DNA of 64,000 nucleotides from Rhodothermus profundi (GTDB taxonomy: Bacteria; Bacteroidota; Rhodothermia; Rhodothermales; Rhodothermaceae): contig NZ_FRAU01000003.1 in assembly GCF_900142415.1 (NCBI RefSeq), forward strand, positions 250,307-314,306, given 5' to 3'. The notes beneath the pieces are model-generated. The model saw only the letters and a program-made list of their open reading frames with translations. It had not been told where the DNA came from and ran no database searches. Each line of letters opens with the position of its first letter. The stretch's first letter is position 1. The translations under genes were made by a program, and so were the position numbers. Of this stretch, positions 1 through 8,379 are shown piece after piece.

Positions 1-1
1 A

Positions 2-847
2 GAACGCTTCATCGAAGCACTGAAGCCCTACGGCGTAGATCGGATCTACCTAGTGCAGCATGCTGCGCTGGCCCAACACCTGAATGCGCCGGTGCTGGCA
101 GCGCTGGAGGCTGTGTTTCAGGCCGCGCAGCCGGCCGTGATGGCTTTTCCCTCGACGGAAGCCATCAAGGATGTGCTGGGAGCGCTGGCAGCCCGCGTGA
201 GCGCTGCAGCCCTGCCCGACGTCGCCTCGTTCGAGGTGACCCCGACCGTTACGGTCACGCGCCCGGTGATGGCTGCCCGCGTGCTGGCCGATACTGAAGC
301 AGCCGCGCAGCCGGTATTAATTTCAGTGCGCGCAGGCGCTTACCACGCGCAGCCCGCGGAGACTGCTACCGACCCGGAAGTGGTTGCCGTGCCGTTCGAT
401 TTTGATGCCAGCGTGCTGCGGGCTACGCTCCGGGAAGTCCTAACCGGCGCAACCGATCAGGTCGATCTCTCGGAAGCCGACATCATCGTGGCCGCCGGCC
501 GAGGCGTGCGCGACGAAGCCGGTAAGCAACTGGTGGAGACGCTGGCCCGCGAGCTGGGGGCCGCTGTAGGTGCATCCCGCGCCGCCATCGAGGCCGGGCT
601 TTTCCCGGCTTCGCTGCAAATCGGCCAGACCGGTAAGGTGGTTTCCCCTACGCTTTATATTGCCGTGGGGATCTCCGGCGCAATTCAGCACGTGGCCGGG
701 ATGGCCGGCAGCAAGGTAATCGTGGCCATTAATAAGGACCCGGACGCGCCGATCTTCAATATCGCCACGTATGGCATCGTGGGCGATCTGTACCAGATTC
801 TGCCGCTGCTCATTGAAGAAGTACGTCGCATCAAGGCCGGAAGCTAA
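2..847 (+). CDS. etfA: Electron transfer flavoprotein alpha subunit, 5' end outside window
   Basis: Partial gene: the reading frame is open to the left edge, so the N-terminus is missing; a GTG at 53 is internal. EtfA pairs with EtfB and binds the FAD that passes electrons from acyl-CoA dehydrogenases to ETF:quinone oxidoreductase. The C-terminal FAD domain is plain: a GRGV motif, then GAAVGASRAAIEAG, QIGQTGKVVSPTLYIAVGIS, GAIQH, and the closing AINKDPDAPIF. The stop overlaps the next start in TAATG, indicating translational coupling with the fixC-like gene. EtfB presumably lies just upstream of the window. The tight etfA-fixC-fixX order resembles FixABCX/EtfABCX clusters, where EtfAB can be electron-bifurcating; the part visible here does not decide whether this one is. 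Confidence 0.95.
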   Translation, partial: ERFIEALKPYGVDRIYLVQHAALAQHLNAPVLAALEAVFQAAQPAVMAFPSTEAIKDVLGALAARVSAAALPDVASFEVTPTVTVTRPVMAARVLADTEAAAQPVLISVRAGAYHAQPAETATDPEVVAVPFDFDASVLRATLREVLTGATDQVDLSEADIIVAAGRGVRDEAGKQLVETLARELGAAVGASRAAIEAGLFPASLQIGQTGKVVSPTLYIAVGISGAIQHVAGMAGSKVIVAINKDPDAPIFNIATYGIVGDLYQILPLLIEEVRRIKAGS

Positions 848-2175
848 TGGAAGCGGAACGCTTTGGCTGCATCATTGTCGGAGGCGGCGTTGCCGGGCTG
901 AGCGCCGCCATGGTGCTGGCTCGCAACGAAGTCCCGTTTCTGCTGATCGAACGAGGGGCCTACAGTGGCGCCAAAAACGTCTCTGGCGGGGTGCTCTGGG
1001 GCACCGACCTGGCCCGCCTGGTCCCCGAGTACTGGAACGACCCGAACGCCGGCTTCGAACGCTTTGTCAATCATCGACGGCTTACGTTTCTGGATGAGCA
1101 GTCTGCTTTTTCCATCGACTTCAAATCAAGCCACTACGATACGCCCCCTTACATGGGCGTGACGGTATTGCGGGCTGTGTTCGACCGCTGGCTTGCCGAC
1201 AAGGTGCAGGAAGTCATCGACCAGAGCGCCTGCGCCGAATCGTCGCTGCTGGCCTTCGACGTACTTGTAGAGCGCCTTCTGGTTGAAAACGGCCGCGTCG
1301 TGGGCGTTGAGGCCGGAGGCGAACGCTTTTACGCCGACTGTGTGATTCTGGCCGAAGGGGTCAACAACCTGCTCACGCGCCAGATTGGCCTGCAAACCGC
1401 ATACGTCCCGGCCGATTACCTGGCCGTGGGCGTCAAAGAAGTGCTTCGTTTTGATCGCAAGGTGCTCGAAGATCGCTTCCAGCTCACCGAGCGCAGCGGC
1501 ATGGCTAACGAGTTCATCGGCGCGATTACCGAAGGCGTCGAAGGCGGAGGCTTTCTCTACACAAACCGCACCACCGTGTCGATTGGCCTGGTCCTGGGCA
1601 TGGCCGACCTGCGCCGCAAAGGCAAAAAACCCTATGAGTTGCTGGACCGCTTCAAAGCACATCCGGTGGTGGCCGATATGATCCGGGGCGGCGAGGTCGT
1701 CGAATATGCCGCCCATGTGGTCTCTACCGGCGACCTGCGAGCCATGCCGCGTGAGGTGTATGCCGATGGGGTTCTGGTAGCCGGCGAAGCGGCCAACCTG
1801 CTCCTGAATGCTGGCAAAGCCATTCAGGGCATGGACTTCGCAATGCATTCGGGCATCCTCGCGGCTGAAACCGTCCTCGACGCCCGCCAGGCCGGCGACT
1901 TTTCAGCCGCTACGCTCCGCCGCTACCGCGAACGCCTGGAACAGAGCTACGTCCTGCAGAACATGCGGAACTTCCAGGCAGCCGTCCGTTTGCTTCATGA
2001 GCCGGTGATGTATGAACGCATGCCGCGCCTGGTATGCGACCTGGGCCGCGAGTTTTTCCGCGTGGAGAACCGACCGGCTCCCAAGCTGCGCCAGATCCTG
2101 CCCGAGGTCATCCGGCGCCATAGCTCCCCCCTGGAACTTCTGAAACTCACCTACCGGGCCTGGAAAGCCCTCTGA
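847..2175 (+). CDS. fixC: Electron transfer flavoprotein:quinone oxidoreductase, FixC type
   Basis: A 442-residue flavoprotein of FixC size. It begins with a dinucleotide-binding fold (CIIVGGGVAGLSAA, residues 8-21) followed by the acidic end of strand 2 (LLIERG), and has the GAKNVSGG segment typical of ETF-QO/FixC. A second FAD motif, VLVAGEAANLL, lies near residue 310. The family accepts electrons from reduced ETF and passes them to quinone. It lacks the C-terminal iron-sulphur domain of the mitochondrial enzyme, which is supplied by the separate FixX-like gene five bases downstream. The start ATG overlaps the etfA stop by one base. The protein has no transmembrane segment and is probably a peripheral membrane protein. 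Confidence 0.93.
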   Translation: MEAERFGCIIVGGGVAGLSAAMVLARNEVPFLLIERGAYSGAKNVSGGVLWGTDLARLVPEYWNDPNAGFERFVNHRRLTFLDEQSAFSIDFKSSHYDTPPYMGVTVLRAVFDRWLADKVQEVIDQSACAESSLLAFDVLVERLLVENGRVVGVEAGGERFYADCVILAEGVNNLLTRQIGLQTAYVPADYLAVGVKEVLRFDRKVLEDRFQLTERSGMANEFIGAITEGVEGGGFLYTNRTTVSIGLVLGMADLRRKGKKPYELLDRFKAHPVVADMIRGGEVVEYAAHVVSTGDLRAMPREVYADGVLVAGEAANLLLNAGKAIQGMDFAMHSGILAAETVLDARQAGDFSAATLRRYRERLEQSYVLQNMRNFQAAVRLLHEPVMYERMPRLVCDLGREFFRVENRPAPKLRQILPEVIRRHSSPLELLKLTYRAWKAL

Positions 2176-2179
2176 CGCC

Positions 2180-2473
2180 ATGACCATTGCAGAACGCCTG
2201 GGGAAAGTCAATTACCGTAACCAGGATCGCCGGGACGCCCGGCCCCACATCCTGGTGGACACAACCATCTGCAACACACGCTGCCCCCACAAAGCCACCA
2301 CGTACGTGTGCCCGGCCAACTGCTATACCCTCGACGAGCAAGGCCACGTACATTTCCAGTTTGAAGATTGCATCGAGTGCGGCACCTGCATGTACGCCTG
2401 CGATCAGGGCGCGGTCACCTGGCACTATCCGGATCCCGAGCAGGGCCGCGGCGTGAACTGGAATTACGGGTAA
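2180..2473 (+). CDS. fixX: FixX-type ferredoxin-like protein partner of ETF:quinone oxidoreductase
   Basis: A 97-residue protein with cysteines at 31, 35, 44, 48, 64, 67, 70 and 74. The second cluster motif, CIECGTCMYAC followed by DQGAVTWHYP, is characteristic of FixX and of the iron-sulphur domain of ETF-QO. Family knowledge: one 4Fe-4S centre couples the flavin of FixC to quinone. It starts four bases after the fixC stop and is followed 30 bases later by glutaryl-CoA dehydrogenase, so all four genes very probably form one transcript. It is very unlikely to be a free ferredoxin because of the FixX-specific tail GVNWNYG. Confidence 0.93.
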   Translation: MTIAERLGKVNYRNQDRRDARPHILVDTTICNTRCPHKATTYVCPANCYTLDEQGHVHFQFEDCIECGTCMYACDQGAVTWHYPDPEQGRGVNWNYG

Positions 2474-2503
2474 GTTTTCCGGCAACAAAAGGTTGGAAGC
2501 ATC

Positions 2504-3751
2504 ATGGGTTCGTTTCCCTTCAATCCGGACGATGCGTTCCTCTTCGAGTCGATGCTGAAAGAAGAGGACCGCCTGATCATGGAGACGGCGCGCGAGTACG
2601 CGCAGGGTGCGCTGGAACCTCGCGCCCTGGAAGGCAACCAGCAGGGCATCTTTCACCGGGAAATTCCCCGCGAAATGGGCGAGCTGGGCCTGCTGGGCGT
2701 AACGGTCGATCCGAAATACGGCGGCGGAGGCGCCAGCTACACGGCCTACGGGCTGATTGCACGCGAGCTGGAACGCGTCGACTCGGCCTACCGCTCGTTT
2801 ATGTCCGTGCAATCGTCCCTGGTCATGTTTCCTATTGAGAAGTATGGCACGGAAGAACAGAAACGTAAATACCTGCCCAAGCTGGCCACCGGTGAACTGA
2901 TTGGCTGCTTCGGACTTACCGAGCCGGATCATGGCTCGGATCCCGGCTCCATGGAAACCACCGCCCGCCGCGTCGATGGTGGCTGGATCCTCAATGGAAC
3001 CAAGGCCTGGATCACCAACGCACCGATTGCCGACATCGCGGTTGTCTGGGCCCGGGCCCGGACGCATCCGGACGAAGAAGGGGAGATCATGGGATTCATT
3101 CTGGAGCGCGATATGCCCGGCCTCTCGACGCCGGAGACTAAAAACAAGATGTCGCTGCGCGCCTCTTCAACCGGAGAGATTGTCATGGAGGACGTGTTTG
3201 TGCCGGATGCGAACGTCTTGCCGGGCGTGCGTGGCCTGCGCGGACCGTTTTCCTGCCTGAGCAACGCCCGCTATGGTATCGCCTGGGGGACGGTAGGCGC
3301 GGCCGAAGACTGCTACCAGCGCACGCGGCGTTATGTGATGGAGCGCACGCAGTTTGGCTACCCGCTGGCGGCCACGCAGCTTATTCAGACGAAACTCGCC
3401 CACATGCTCACGGAAATCACCCAGATGCAACTGCTGGCCTTCCGACTGGGACAACTGGCCGATGAAGGCAAGGTAACCCCCGCGCAGATCTCTCTGGCCA
3501 AGCGCAACAACGCAGGCAAGGCCCTGGAAATTGCGCGCATGGCGCGCGACATGCACGGCGCCAACGGGATCGTAGGCGACTATCGGGTCATCCACCACAT
3601 GGTCAACCTTGAAAGCGTCAATACTTACGAAGGCACCTACGACATCCATGGACTGATCCTGGGCCGTGAGATTACCGGCATCCAGGCCTTTGTGCCCCGC
3701 GGCAATGACCTGCCCCCGAAGAAAAAGCCCGCTCCGGCCACCACGCACTGA
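2504..3751 (+). CDS. gcdH: Glutaryl-CoA dehydrogenase (decarboxylating acyl-CoA dehydrogenase)
   Basis: A 415-residue acyl-CoA dehydrogenase. It oxidises and decarboxylates glutaryl-CoA to crotonyl-CoA in lysine, tryptophan or aromatic breakdown, passing electrons to ETF. Subfamily evidence: [20 protein letters not shown] (from residue 87) keeps the Glu and Arg that contact the glutaryl carboxylate in the human enzyme (here E90 and R97). [16 protein letters not shown] is the FAD/substrate loop, and the catalytic base is E376 in [16 protein letters not shown]. Length is normal. Its place directly behind etfA-fixC-fixX supplies the electron acceptor chain. A nondecarboxylating glutaryl-CoA dehydrogenase is possible, since single-residue differences separate the two. 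Confidence 0.93.
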   Translation: MGSFPFNPDDAFLFESMLKEEDRLIMETAREYAQGALEPRALEGNQQGIFHREIPREMGELGLLGVTVDPKYGGGGASYTAYGLIARELERVDSAYRSFMSVQSSLVMFPIEKYGTEEQKRKYLPKLATGELIGCFGLTEPDHGSDPGSMETTARRVDGGWILNGTKAWITNAPIADIAVVWARARTHPDEEGEIMGFILERDMPGLSTPETKNKMSLRASSTGEIVMEDVFVPDANVLPGVRGLRGPFSCLSNARYGIAWGTVGAAEDCYQRTRRYVMERTQFGYPLAATQLIQTKLAHMLTEITQMQLLAFRLGQLADEGKVTPAQISLAKRNNAGKALEIARMARDMHGANGIVGDYRVIHHMVNLESVNTYEGTYDIHGLILGREITGIQAFVPRGNDLPPKKKPAPATTH

Positions 3752-3823
3752 CCGGAACCCTCGGAAGACCCCGACAGGCCAGAGCAGACAGGAAGGCGAA
3801 AAGGCGGGAATCCCACATTCGCC

Positions 3824-3848
3824 CACTGCTACATGTCCTGTAGCAGTG
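3824..3848 (+). other. Perfect inverted repeat (hairpin) downstream of gcdH
   Basis: CACTGCTACA and TGTAGCAGTG form an uninterrupted 10-bp stem around a 5-base loop. No T-tract follows, so it is not a classical terminator. It may protect the 3' end of the etf-gcdH message or be a protein site. Function is inference. Confidence 0.5.
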
Positions 3849-3921
3849 CGCCCCGGCCTCATCCCTCCTCATTCCGCCAGCACGCCTGCTCCCGGCAAAC
3901 ACCCCTTCTGTCCCCCGGATA

Positions 3922-3949
3922 GCTCCCCCTCAAGGGGGAGCCATTTTTT
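3922..3949 (+). terminator. Rho-independent terminator of the etf-gcdH operon
   Basis: GCTCCCCC, loop TCAA, GGGGGAGC, then CA and six T on the + strand. The stem is 8 bp and very GC-rich. It lies about 170 bases beyond the gcdH stop and is the only good terminator there. Confidence 0.75.
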
Positions 3950-4073
3950 CCAGGCGCGTTATTGAACAACGCTGGCATCAGCACCCAACCCCACTCACAA
4001 AACTTTTTCTGGTTTGCTCCCCCTCCGAGTAAGGGACCGGCAGAAGCCACTCCCAGAGAGACAAATTCTGGAC

Positions 4074-4102
4074 TTGACAATCAAACCTCTGTTTTATTTA
4101 AT
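4074..4102 (+). promoter_or_regulatory. Sigma70-like promoter ahead of the decayed secreted-protein gene
   Basis: TTGACA (4074-4079), a 17-base spacer, then TTTAAT (4097-4102) in an AT-rich stretch. The -35 is a perfect match and the -10 is fair; TAATAT two bases further along is an alternative. It is correctly placed to transcribe the remnant beginning at 4201 and probably the small genes behind it. Confidence 0.5.
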
Positions 4103-4200
4103 ATTATCCAAACCACGGCGACGTGGCGACCCTCTCCGTCACCAGCCGTTCTCGGTTGATTCGGAAGCCCTTTTCTCCCCAACCGAAAACGGAAGAAGCC

Positions 4201-4508
4201 ATGAGACGCACACGGCTTATCCTCTCCATGCTTCTGCCGGGATGCTGGCGGCTGAGCCCAGGCACGCTTCAGGCGCAGCCAGTCCCGCTCGTTGAAGCCC
4301 ACCCCTGACCATAGAAGCCCTCAAGCCGCAGGCTCAGCAACGACTGCCCATGGACTGCCACCTCCAGGGGATACGTTGGCCGGGTCGCATGGAGGCGGGC
4401 TGGCATCGGGTGGAGCTGGCGACGGGCTCGTGGCCGGCGGGTCGTTATGTGGTGGTGTTGCGGGCTGGTGGTCAGCTGCTGACGCAGTCGATCACGCGGG
4501 TTCGGTAG
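4201..4508 (+). pseudogene. Remnant of a type IX-secreted protein: signal peptide plus C-terminal sorting domain, frameshifted
   Basis: An ATG at 4201 opens 35 codons with a signal-peptide look (MRRTRLILSMLL, ending LQAQP) and stops at 4306-4308. In a neighbouring frame the DNA then reads LTIEALKPQ and, up to a stop at 4506-4508, GWHRVELATGSWPAGRYVVV followed by LRAGGQLLTQSITRVR. That is the pattern of the closing strands of a type-A type IX C-terminal sorting domain: G-H-V, PAG-Y, L-GG, T, V-R. No passenger domain is left between the two ends and the frames differ, so this looks like a gene that lost its middle and then drifted. Alternatively, the ends could come from two different ancestral genes. 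Confidence 0.55.
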
Positions 4509-4586
4509 GTAGGGGCTGCGGAGGGGCCGGCGTGGGTTCCTCCGCGCTCGGTTTCGTCTGTTCTGAAGCCAAAGCTGGAGGAAGCG

Positions 4587-5297
4587 ATGCGGAAGGGTTG
4601 GTTGCTGGTCGTGGTGATGTGGTGGGGGTGTAGTTTGCTGGAGGCGCAAAGTCCGGAGGATTTGCGCTGTCGCCGGCCGGAGCTGGTGGTGCCGCCGGAG
4701 GGGCCTGTGGCCTATGCGTTCATCTGTCTGGACAGCCAACCCTGGCGGCCCGACTCAGCTCTCGGAGCGCTAACTTGCAGCATCGGCGAATGCGTTCGTT
4801 ATATTTTGTATTTTGTTCAGCGCGCCCCAACACCCGCGCTTCCCTTCTACGAAGCCGTGCTTTTGTTTGATTTCAACGAAAATCACCTCAAAACTGACAC
4901 CACCTACTACCTGTTCAACTCCAATCCCTTCGACCGAGAAAGGGTTGCCCGGGGTGAGCTTCCGGAAGATGTGCTGGGAATGATGGGAAGTTTTGGAGAA
5001 ATTGATGGAGATTTGAGCCTAAGTTCGTACTGGATTGCGCGGGAGGATTCGTTGCGGAGCTGGGTGCGCTTCAGCCGGATCGACACGGTGCAGACCGAGC
5101 CGTTTCTGCTGGTGTTTTACGAGGGGACTTTTGAGGTAGTGCTTTCGCCGTTTCACCGTTCATATCGGAGTCGGTATCCGGACGCGAAGTTGCATTTTCA
5201 GGGGCGGTTTCGGGTGCCGGCCGTGACGTGGGATTATCTGCACCGCTGCTGGCGGGAGGGCAAAGATTGCCTGCGCGTGCAGGTGCGCACGCTGTGA
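4587..5297 (+). CDS. Unrecognised exported protein
   Basis: A 236-residue protein I do not recognise. The start is supported by GGAGG a few bases upstream of ATG 4587. It opens with KGWLLVVVMWW and a likely signal peptidase I site after LEA (about residue 20). The mature part has several cysteines (C28, C48, C64 and C69 among them, and near the end HRCW and KDCL), which suggests disulphides in the envelope. It also has aromatic and acidic stretches that read as beta strands. It is followed eight bases later by a small lipoprotein gene with a similar end-of-operon position. No enzyme motif was seen. It is probably envelope-located; function unknown. Confidence 0.7.
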   Translation: MRKGWLLVVVMWWGCSLLEAQSPEDLRCRRPELVVPPEGPVAYAFICLDSQPWRPDSALGALTCSIGECVRYILYFVQRAPTPALPFYEAVLLFDFNENHLKTDTTYYLFNSNPFDRERVARGELPEDVLGMMGSFGEIDGDLSLSSYWIAREDSLRSWVRFSRIDTVQTEPFLLVFYEGTFEVVLSPFHRSYRSRYPDAKLHFQGRFRVPAVTWDYLHRCWREGKDCLRVQVRTL

Positions 5298-5305
5298 CAA
5301 CAGCC

Positions 5306-5644
5306 ATGCGAACACGTTGCCTGCTGCGGGCCGCCTGCTGCCTGACAGCCTTCCTGAGCGGCTGCCTGCTGCTCGAGGCCGACGAGCTCTTCGTCGTGCT
5401 GTCGGTGCCGCCCTCGCTGCCTACAGCCCAGCTGCAACTGACGCTCAACGGCCGCCCCTTTCCAATCGAAGGCGCCCGCATCGGACGGGTCAACGTGCCC
5501 TTCTACCGCACCTTCATCCTGCGGGGCCTGACCTGCGACCCGGACACGCGGGCGCGCCGCTACTATGTGCGGCTGACGCTGCAGGTGGCCCCCTTGAGCG
5601 TGCGCCTGAGCCGGCAGCGCTGGTGCGGCAGGCGAAGCCGTTGA
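5306..5644 (+). CDS. Small putative lipoprotein, unknown function
   Basis: A 112-residue protein starting at ATG 5306, eight bases after the previous stop. The N-terminus MRTRCLLRAACCLTAFLSGC has a good lipobox (L-S-G-C, cysteine at residue 20), so it is probably lipid-anchored in the envelope. The rest is short and basic, with a further pair of cysteines that could form a disulphide. I recognise no family. The frame stays open upstream of this ATG inside the preceding gene, but the lipobox makes 5306 the sensible start. Codon use looks like that of neighbouring genes, though a chance frame cannot be excluded. Confidence 0.55.
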   Translation: MRTRCLLRAACCLTAFLSGCLLLEADELFVVLSVPPSLPTAQLQLTLNGRPFPIEGARIGRVNVPFYRTFILRGLTCDPDTRARRYYVRLTLQVAPLSVRLSRQRWCGRRSR

Positions 5645-5742
5645 GGGTGCGGGGTCGTTTTGAAGGCCAGGCGATGGAAGGATTTCCACGCTACATCCCC
5701 TGCACCTGGGTAAGGGCAAAAACAGGTATCCCCCGCGCATTC

Positions 5743-6579
5743 TTATAGGGACAGCCCTGCCAGTCGCTCGGCCAGCGGGCGAAGGAATCGATCGGGATCG
5801 AGCGGGCGGGTGGTGTCGGCCAAGGCGGCTTCGTCGAAGGCCAGCAGAGGACATATGATAGCTTCCTCCGACACCAGTGCGCGTCCGGTGCGGGTGTTAC
5901 CTTCTTCAAGTTGCAGGCGGGCGGCATCGGTTTTCGGTCGAGCGAACGGCCGGGCCTTTTCCAGCAGCAGACGGGCCGTCTGCGGATCGCCTGCCCGCCA
6001 GGCCAGATAGGCCTTCAGCACGTAGGCCGGTACGCTGCGGAAATTCATCGCCAACACCTTGTCAAAAAGACGGTCGGCCTCTTTCAGCCGTCCCTCCAGT
6101 AAGGCCACCTCGCCCAGATGCAGCACCGGTCCGCTGTCCTTGTTCAACGCCAGGGCGCGTTCAAAGGAAGCGCGGGCCGCTTTTAGATCAAACAACGGGC
6201 TTTCAGGATAGCACATCTGCAGCCGCCCGAGCTGCATGAAGGCCCGGTTGCTCCGGGGGTGTGCGGCGGCCAGCCGCTGCCATACCTGATAGGCGGCTTC
6301 CAGTCGCCCCAGTTCCAGATAGGTGTTTCCCAGGTAATAGAGCGCATTTTCATGCAGGCTGTCGAGGGCCAGCGCTTGCTGATAGAGCGAGACGGCCGCC
6401 TCCAGCTCACCGTTCAGACGTCGCTGCGTCGCTTCACGATACAGCTTCCAGAACTGGACGACGCGATTCCGTTCGGCTTCCGTTGCCTCGACCGACTCCG
6501 GCGATGTCGTATGTGAAGTGCATCCCGTGATCAGGATCACCCCGAGCCATCCAAGCCCGACAAGCAAGTTTCGCCACAT
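5743..6579 (-). CDS. TPR-repeat lipoprotein
   Basis: A 278-residue protein. The frame extends further upstream, but the start at 6579 is chosen because MWRNLLVGLGWLGVILITGC gives a lipoprotein signal (I-T-G-C). The body has tetratricopeptide repeats, for example AVSLYQQALALDSLHENALY, YLGNTYLELGRLEAAYQVW and ASFERALALNKDS, ending in a non-TPR tail. TPR proteins act as scaffolds, here probably on the periplasmic side of a membrane. It is the third gene of a - strand operon after the multihaem cytochrome and the FG-GAP/ASPIC-UnbV protein (14 bases between genes), so a role in assembling or docking those two is plausible. Confidence 0.85.
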   Translation of the reverse strand: MWRNLLVGLGWLGVILITGCTSHTTSPESVEATEAERNRVVQFWKLYREATQRRLNGELEAAVSLYQQALALDSLHENALYYLGNTYLELGRLEAAYQVWQRLAAAHPRSNRAFMQLGRLQMCYPESPLFDLKAARASFERALALNKDSGPVLHLGEVALLEGRLKEADRLFDKVLAMNFRSVPAYVLKAYLAWRAGDPQTARLLLEKARPFARPKTDAARLQLEEGNTRTGRALVSEEAIICPLLAFDEAALADTTRPLDPDRFLRPLAERLAGLSL

Positions 6580-6593
6580 TGCTTCTGGGTGCT

Positions 6594-8375
6594 TCAGGTC
6601 GTTGTGTCTTCGACGATGCGCACGATCTGGCGCGCCGGCACATCGGTCAGCACCTGGCGACGCCCGTTGCACGGCCAGACCACTTCAATCGTATCGACCT
6701 GCGCCGCCCTTCCCAGACCGAAGTGGGCCACGGGACTGTTCTGCGACAGGTACGTGCTCTGCGCTCCGATCTGCCGCACCTGAACCCGGCCGCCAGCTAC
6801 CACGCGTACCCGTGCTCCCAGCGCCATTCGGTTGCAAGAGCGGCTTTCGAGCGCCACCTCCAGCCAGCTGTTTCGGTTGCCGCCTTCGTTGCGGAGCAGT
6901 ACGCCCCGGCCGCTGTGATTCACCACGAAAATGTCCACGTCGCCGTCATTGTCGTAGTCCGCGAAGGCTGCGCCGCGTCCCACATAGAGCGAATCGAAGA
7001 AACTGCCGCTGACGGCCGACACCTCGTAGAAGCCATCTGCCCCCCGATTCCAGAAGAGTAAGTCCTTCTGGGGCACAAGCTGATGTGGCTGATCGCGCTG
7101 CTGGAGCGTGCTACCATTGGTTACGAACAGGTCAAGCCGTCCATCGTTGTCATAGTCAAAGAACGAGGTGCCCCATCCCACATAGTCGAGCGAGATCTGT
7201 CCGAGCCCGAACTGGTCGGCCTCATCGCGAAACCGCAGCGTGCCCTGCTCGCGCAGGAGATTGGTATACAGGGCATTTTCCTGGGCTACCCAGTGCGTCA
7301 GGAACAAGTCGAAATCCGTATCGCCGTCCCAATCGCCGACGGCAATGCCCATCGAGCTCCGGTAGTCCGCCACCAGTGCCGGATAGCTCAGGTCTTCGAA
7401 GGTGCCATCGCCCTGGTTTCGGAAGAACGTGTTATCCGACACGTCGTTGGCCACGTAGAGATCGAGCCACCCGTCTTCGTCCAGGTCAACCCAGGCGGCA
7501 CTGAGCCCTTTGCCTTCTGGATCGGCCACGCCGGCCCGGAAAGCAATCTCGGTGAACGTCCCGTCGCCATTGTTGCGATAGAACAGATTACGTTCCGGCT
7601 CAAACGTAGAGGGATTGATACCCGGTGGGTTTTCAATATCGAAGCCCAGCGCGGTGGAATCGTTGCGAACGGGCACGTAACGAACGTAGCCTGTGATATA
7701 GAGGTCAAGATCGCCGTCGTTGTCGTAGTCGCCCCAGGAAGCGCCGGTCCAGAAGCCTTCCGGACCGGCCAGGCCGGCTTTCCGGGTTACGTCCGTGAAC
7801 GTTCCGTCGCCATTGTTGTGGTAGAGCACGTTCTGGCCGAAGGCCGTCACCACCAGATCCGGCCAGCCGTCGTTGTCATAGTCGCCCCAGGCGGCTCCCA
7901 TGCCCCAGCCGCAGAAGCCTACACCGGCTGTTTCGGTGACGTCGGAAAACGTGCCGTCCCCGTTGTTGTGAAACAGTCGGTTGCAGGTGCCCGCCTGGCG
8001 CCCTTCTTCGGGCGTCATCGCGAGGGGCCCGATGGTGCTCACGACATAAAGATCCAGCCAGCCATCCCGGTCGTAGTCGCCCCAGGCGGCGCCGGAGCCC
8101 ATGTCTTCAGGAATCTGGCTGGTGCGCCGGCCTGCGAAATGCCGGAAATGAATGCCCGCCGCCTCCGTTACGTCTGCAAACGTAACCCGCGGATAATCTG
8201 GAGGAAGCGTCCGTTCCAGTCGGGCAACAATGCCCTCGACCTGTTCGCCCGGGCGATACGGCGCCTCCTCCCGCTCTGTCATGCTCCAGACCAGCACCCC
8301 ACCGCCCAGGCTGCCTGCGAGGACCATGCCCAGTGCCCACAACGCCCGGCGTTTTCTGCGCGAAAGCGGCCTCAT
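6594..8375 (-). CDS. FG-GAP/VCBS-repeat protein with C-terminal ASPIC/UnbV domain (CRTAC1-like)
   Basis: A 593-residue protein with an N-terminal membrane anchor or uncleaved signal (about 12-31) and a string of FG-GAP/VCBS repeats recognisable by the calcium-loop pattern D-Y-D-N-D-G-x-x-D-L (AAWGDYDRDGWLDLYVV, AAWGDYDNDGWPDLVV, ASWGDYDNDGDLDLYI and others). They alternate with HNNGDGTFSDVT segments and should fold as a calcium-stabilised beta-propeller. The end (about 500-590) is an ASPIC/UnbV domain (GARVRVVAGGRVQVRQIGA, SPVAHFGLG). Such proteins are extracytoplasmic and of unclear function. It starts four bases after the multihaem cytochrome stop, a strong sign of co-expression. Confidence 0.92.
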   Translation of the reverse strand: MRPLSRRKRRALWALGMVLAGSLGGGVLVWSMTEREEAPYRPGEQVEGIVARLERTLPPDYPRVTFADVTEAAGIHFRHFAGRRTSQIPEDMGSGAAWGDYDRDGWLDLYVVSTIGPLAMTPEEGRQAGTCNRLFHNNGDGTFSDVTETAGVGFCGWGMGAAWGDYDNDGWPDLVVTAFGQNVLYHNNGDGTFTDVTRKAGLAGPEGFWTGASWGDYDNDGDLDLYITGYVRYVPVRNDSTALGFDIENPPGINPSTFEPERNLFYRNNGDGTFTEIAFRAGVADPEGKGLSAAWVDLDEDGWLDLYVANDVSDNTFFRNQGDGTFEDLSYPALVADYRSSMGIAVGDWDGDTDFDLFLTHWVAQENALYTNLLREQGTLRFRDEADQFGLGQISLDYVGWGTSFFDYDNDGRLDLFVTNGSTLQQRDQPHQLVPQKDLLFWNRGADGFYEVSAVSGSFFDSLYVGRGAAFADYDNDGDVDIFVVNHSGRGVLLRNEGGNRNSWLEVALESRSCNRMALGARVRVVAGGRVQVRQIGAQSTYLSQNSPVAHFGLGRAAQVDTIEVVWPCNGRRQVLTDVPARQIVRIVEDTTT

Positions 8376-8379
8376 GGTC

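Larger units (their letters stand above)
3752..4200. other. Intergenic region between gcdH and the decayed gene
   Basis: No convincing coding sequence. It contains a perfect 10-bp stem hairpin about 70 bases after gcdH, a rho-independent terminator around 3922-3949, and a sigma70-like promoter at 4074-4102, each listed separately. Short open frames here have no recognisable protein features and unconvincing starts. Confidence 0.6.

Noticed and set aside
4292-4633. 113-codon glycine-rich frame over the decayed gene
   Set aside because: Low-complexity Gly/Ala translation in a different frame from the sorting-domain match; no signal or ribosome site.
5234-5854. A 206-codon open frame on the - strand across the small lipoprotein gene
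   Set aside because: Low-complexity, arginine/proline-rich translation without domain or ribosome site, overlapping better genes on both sides.
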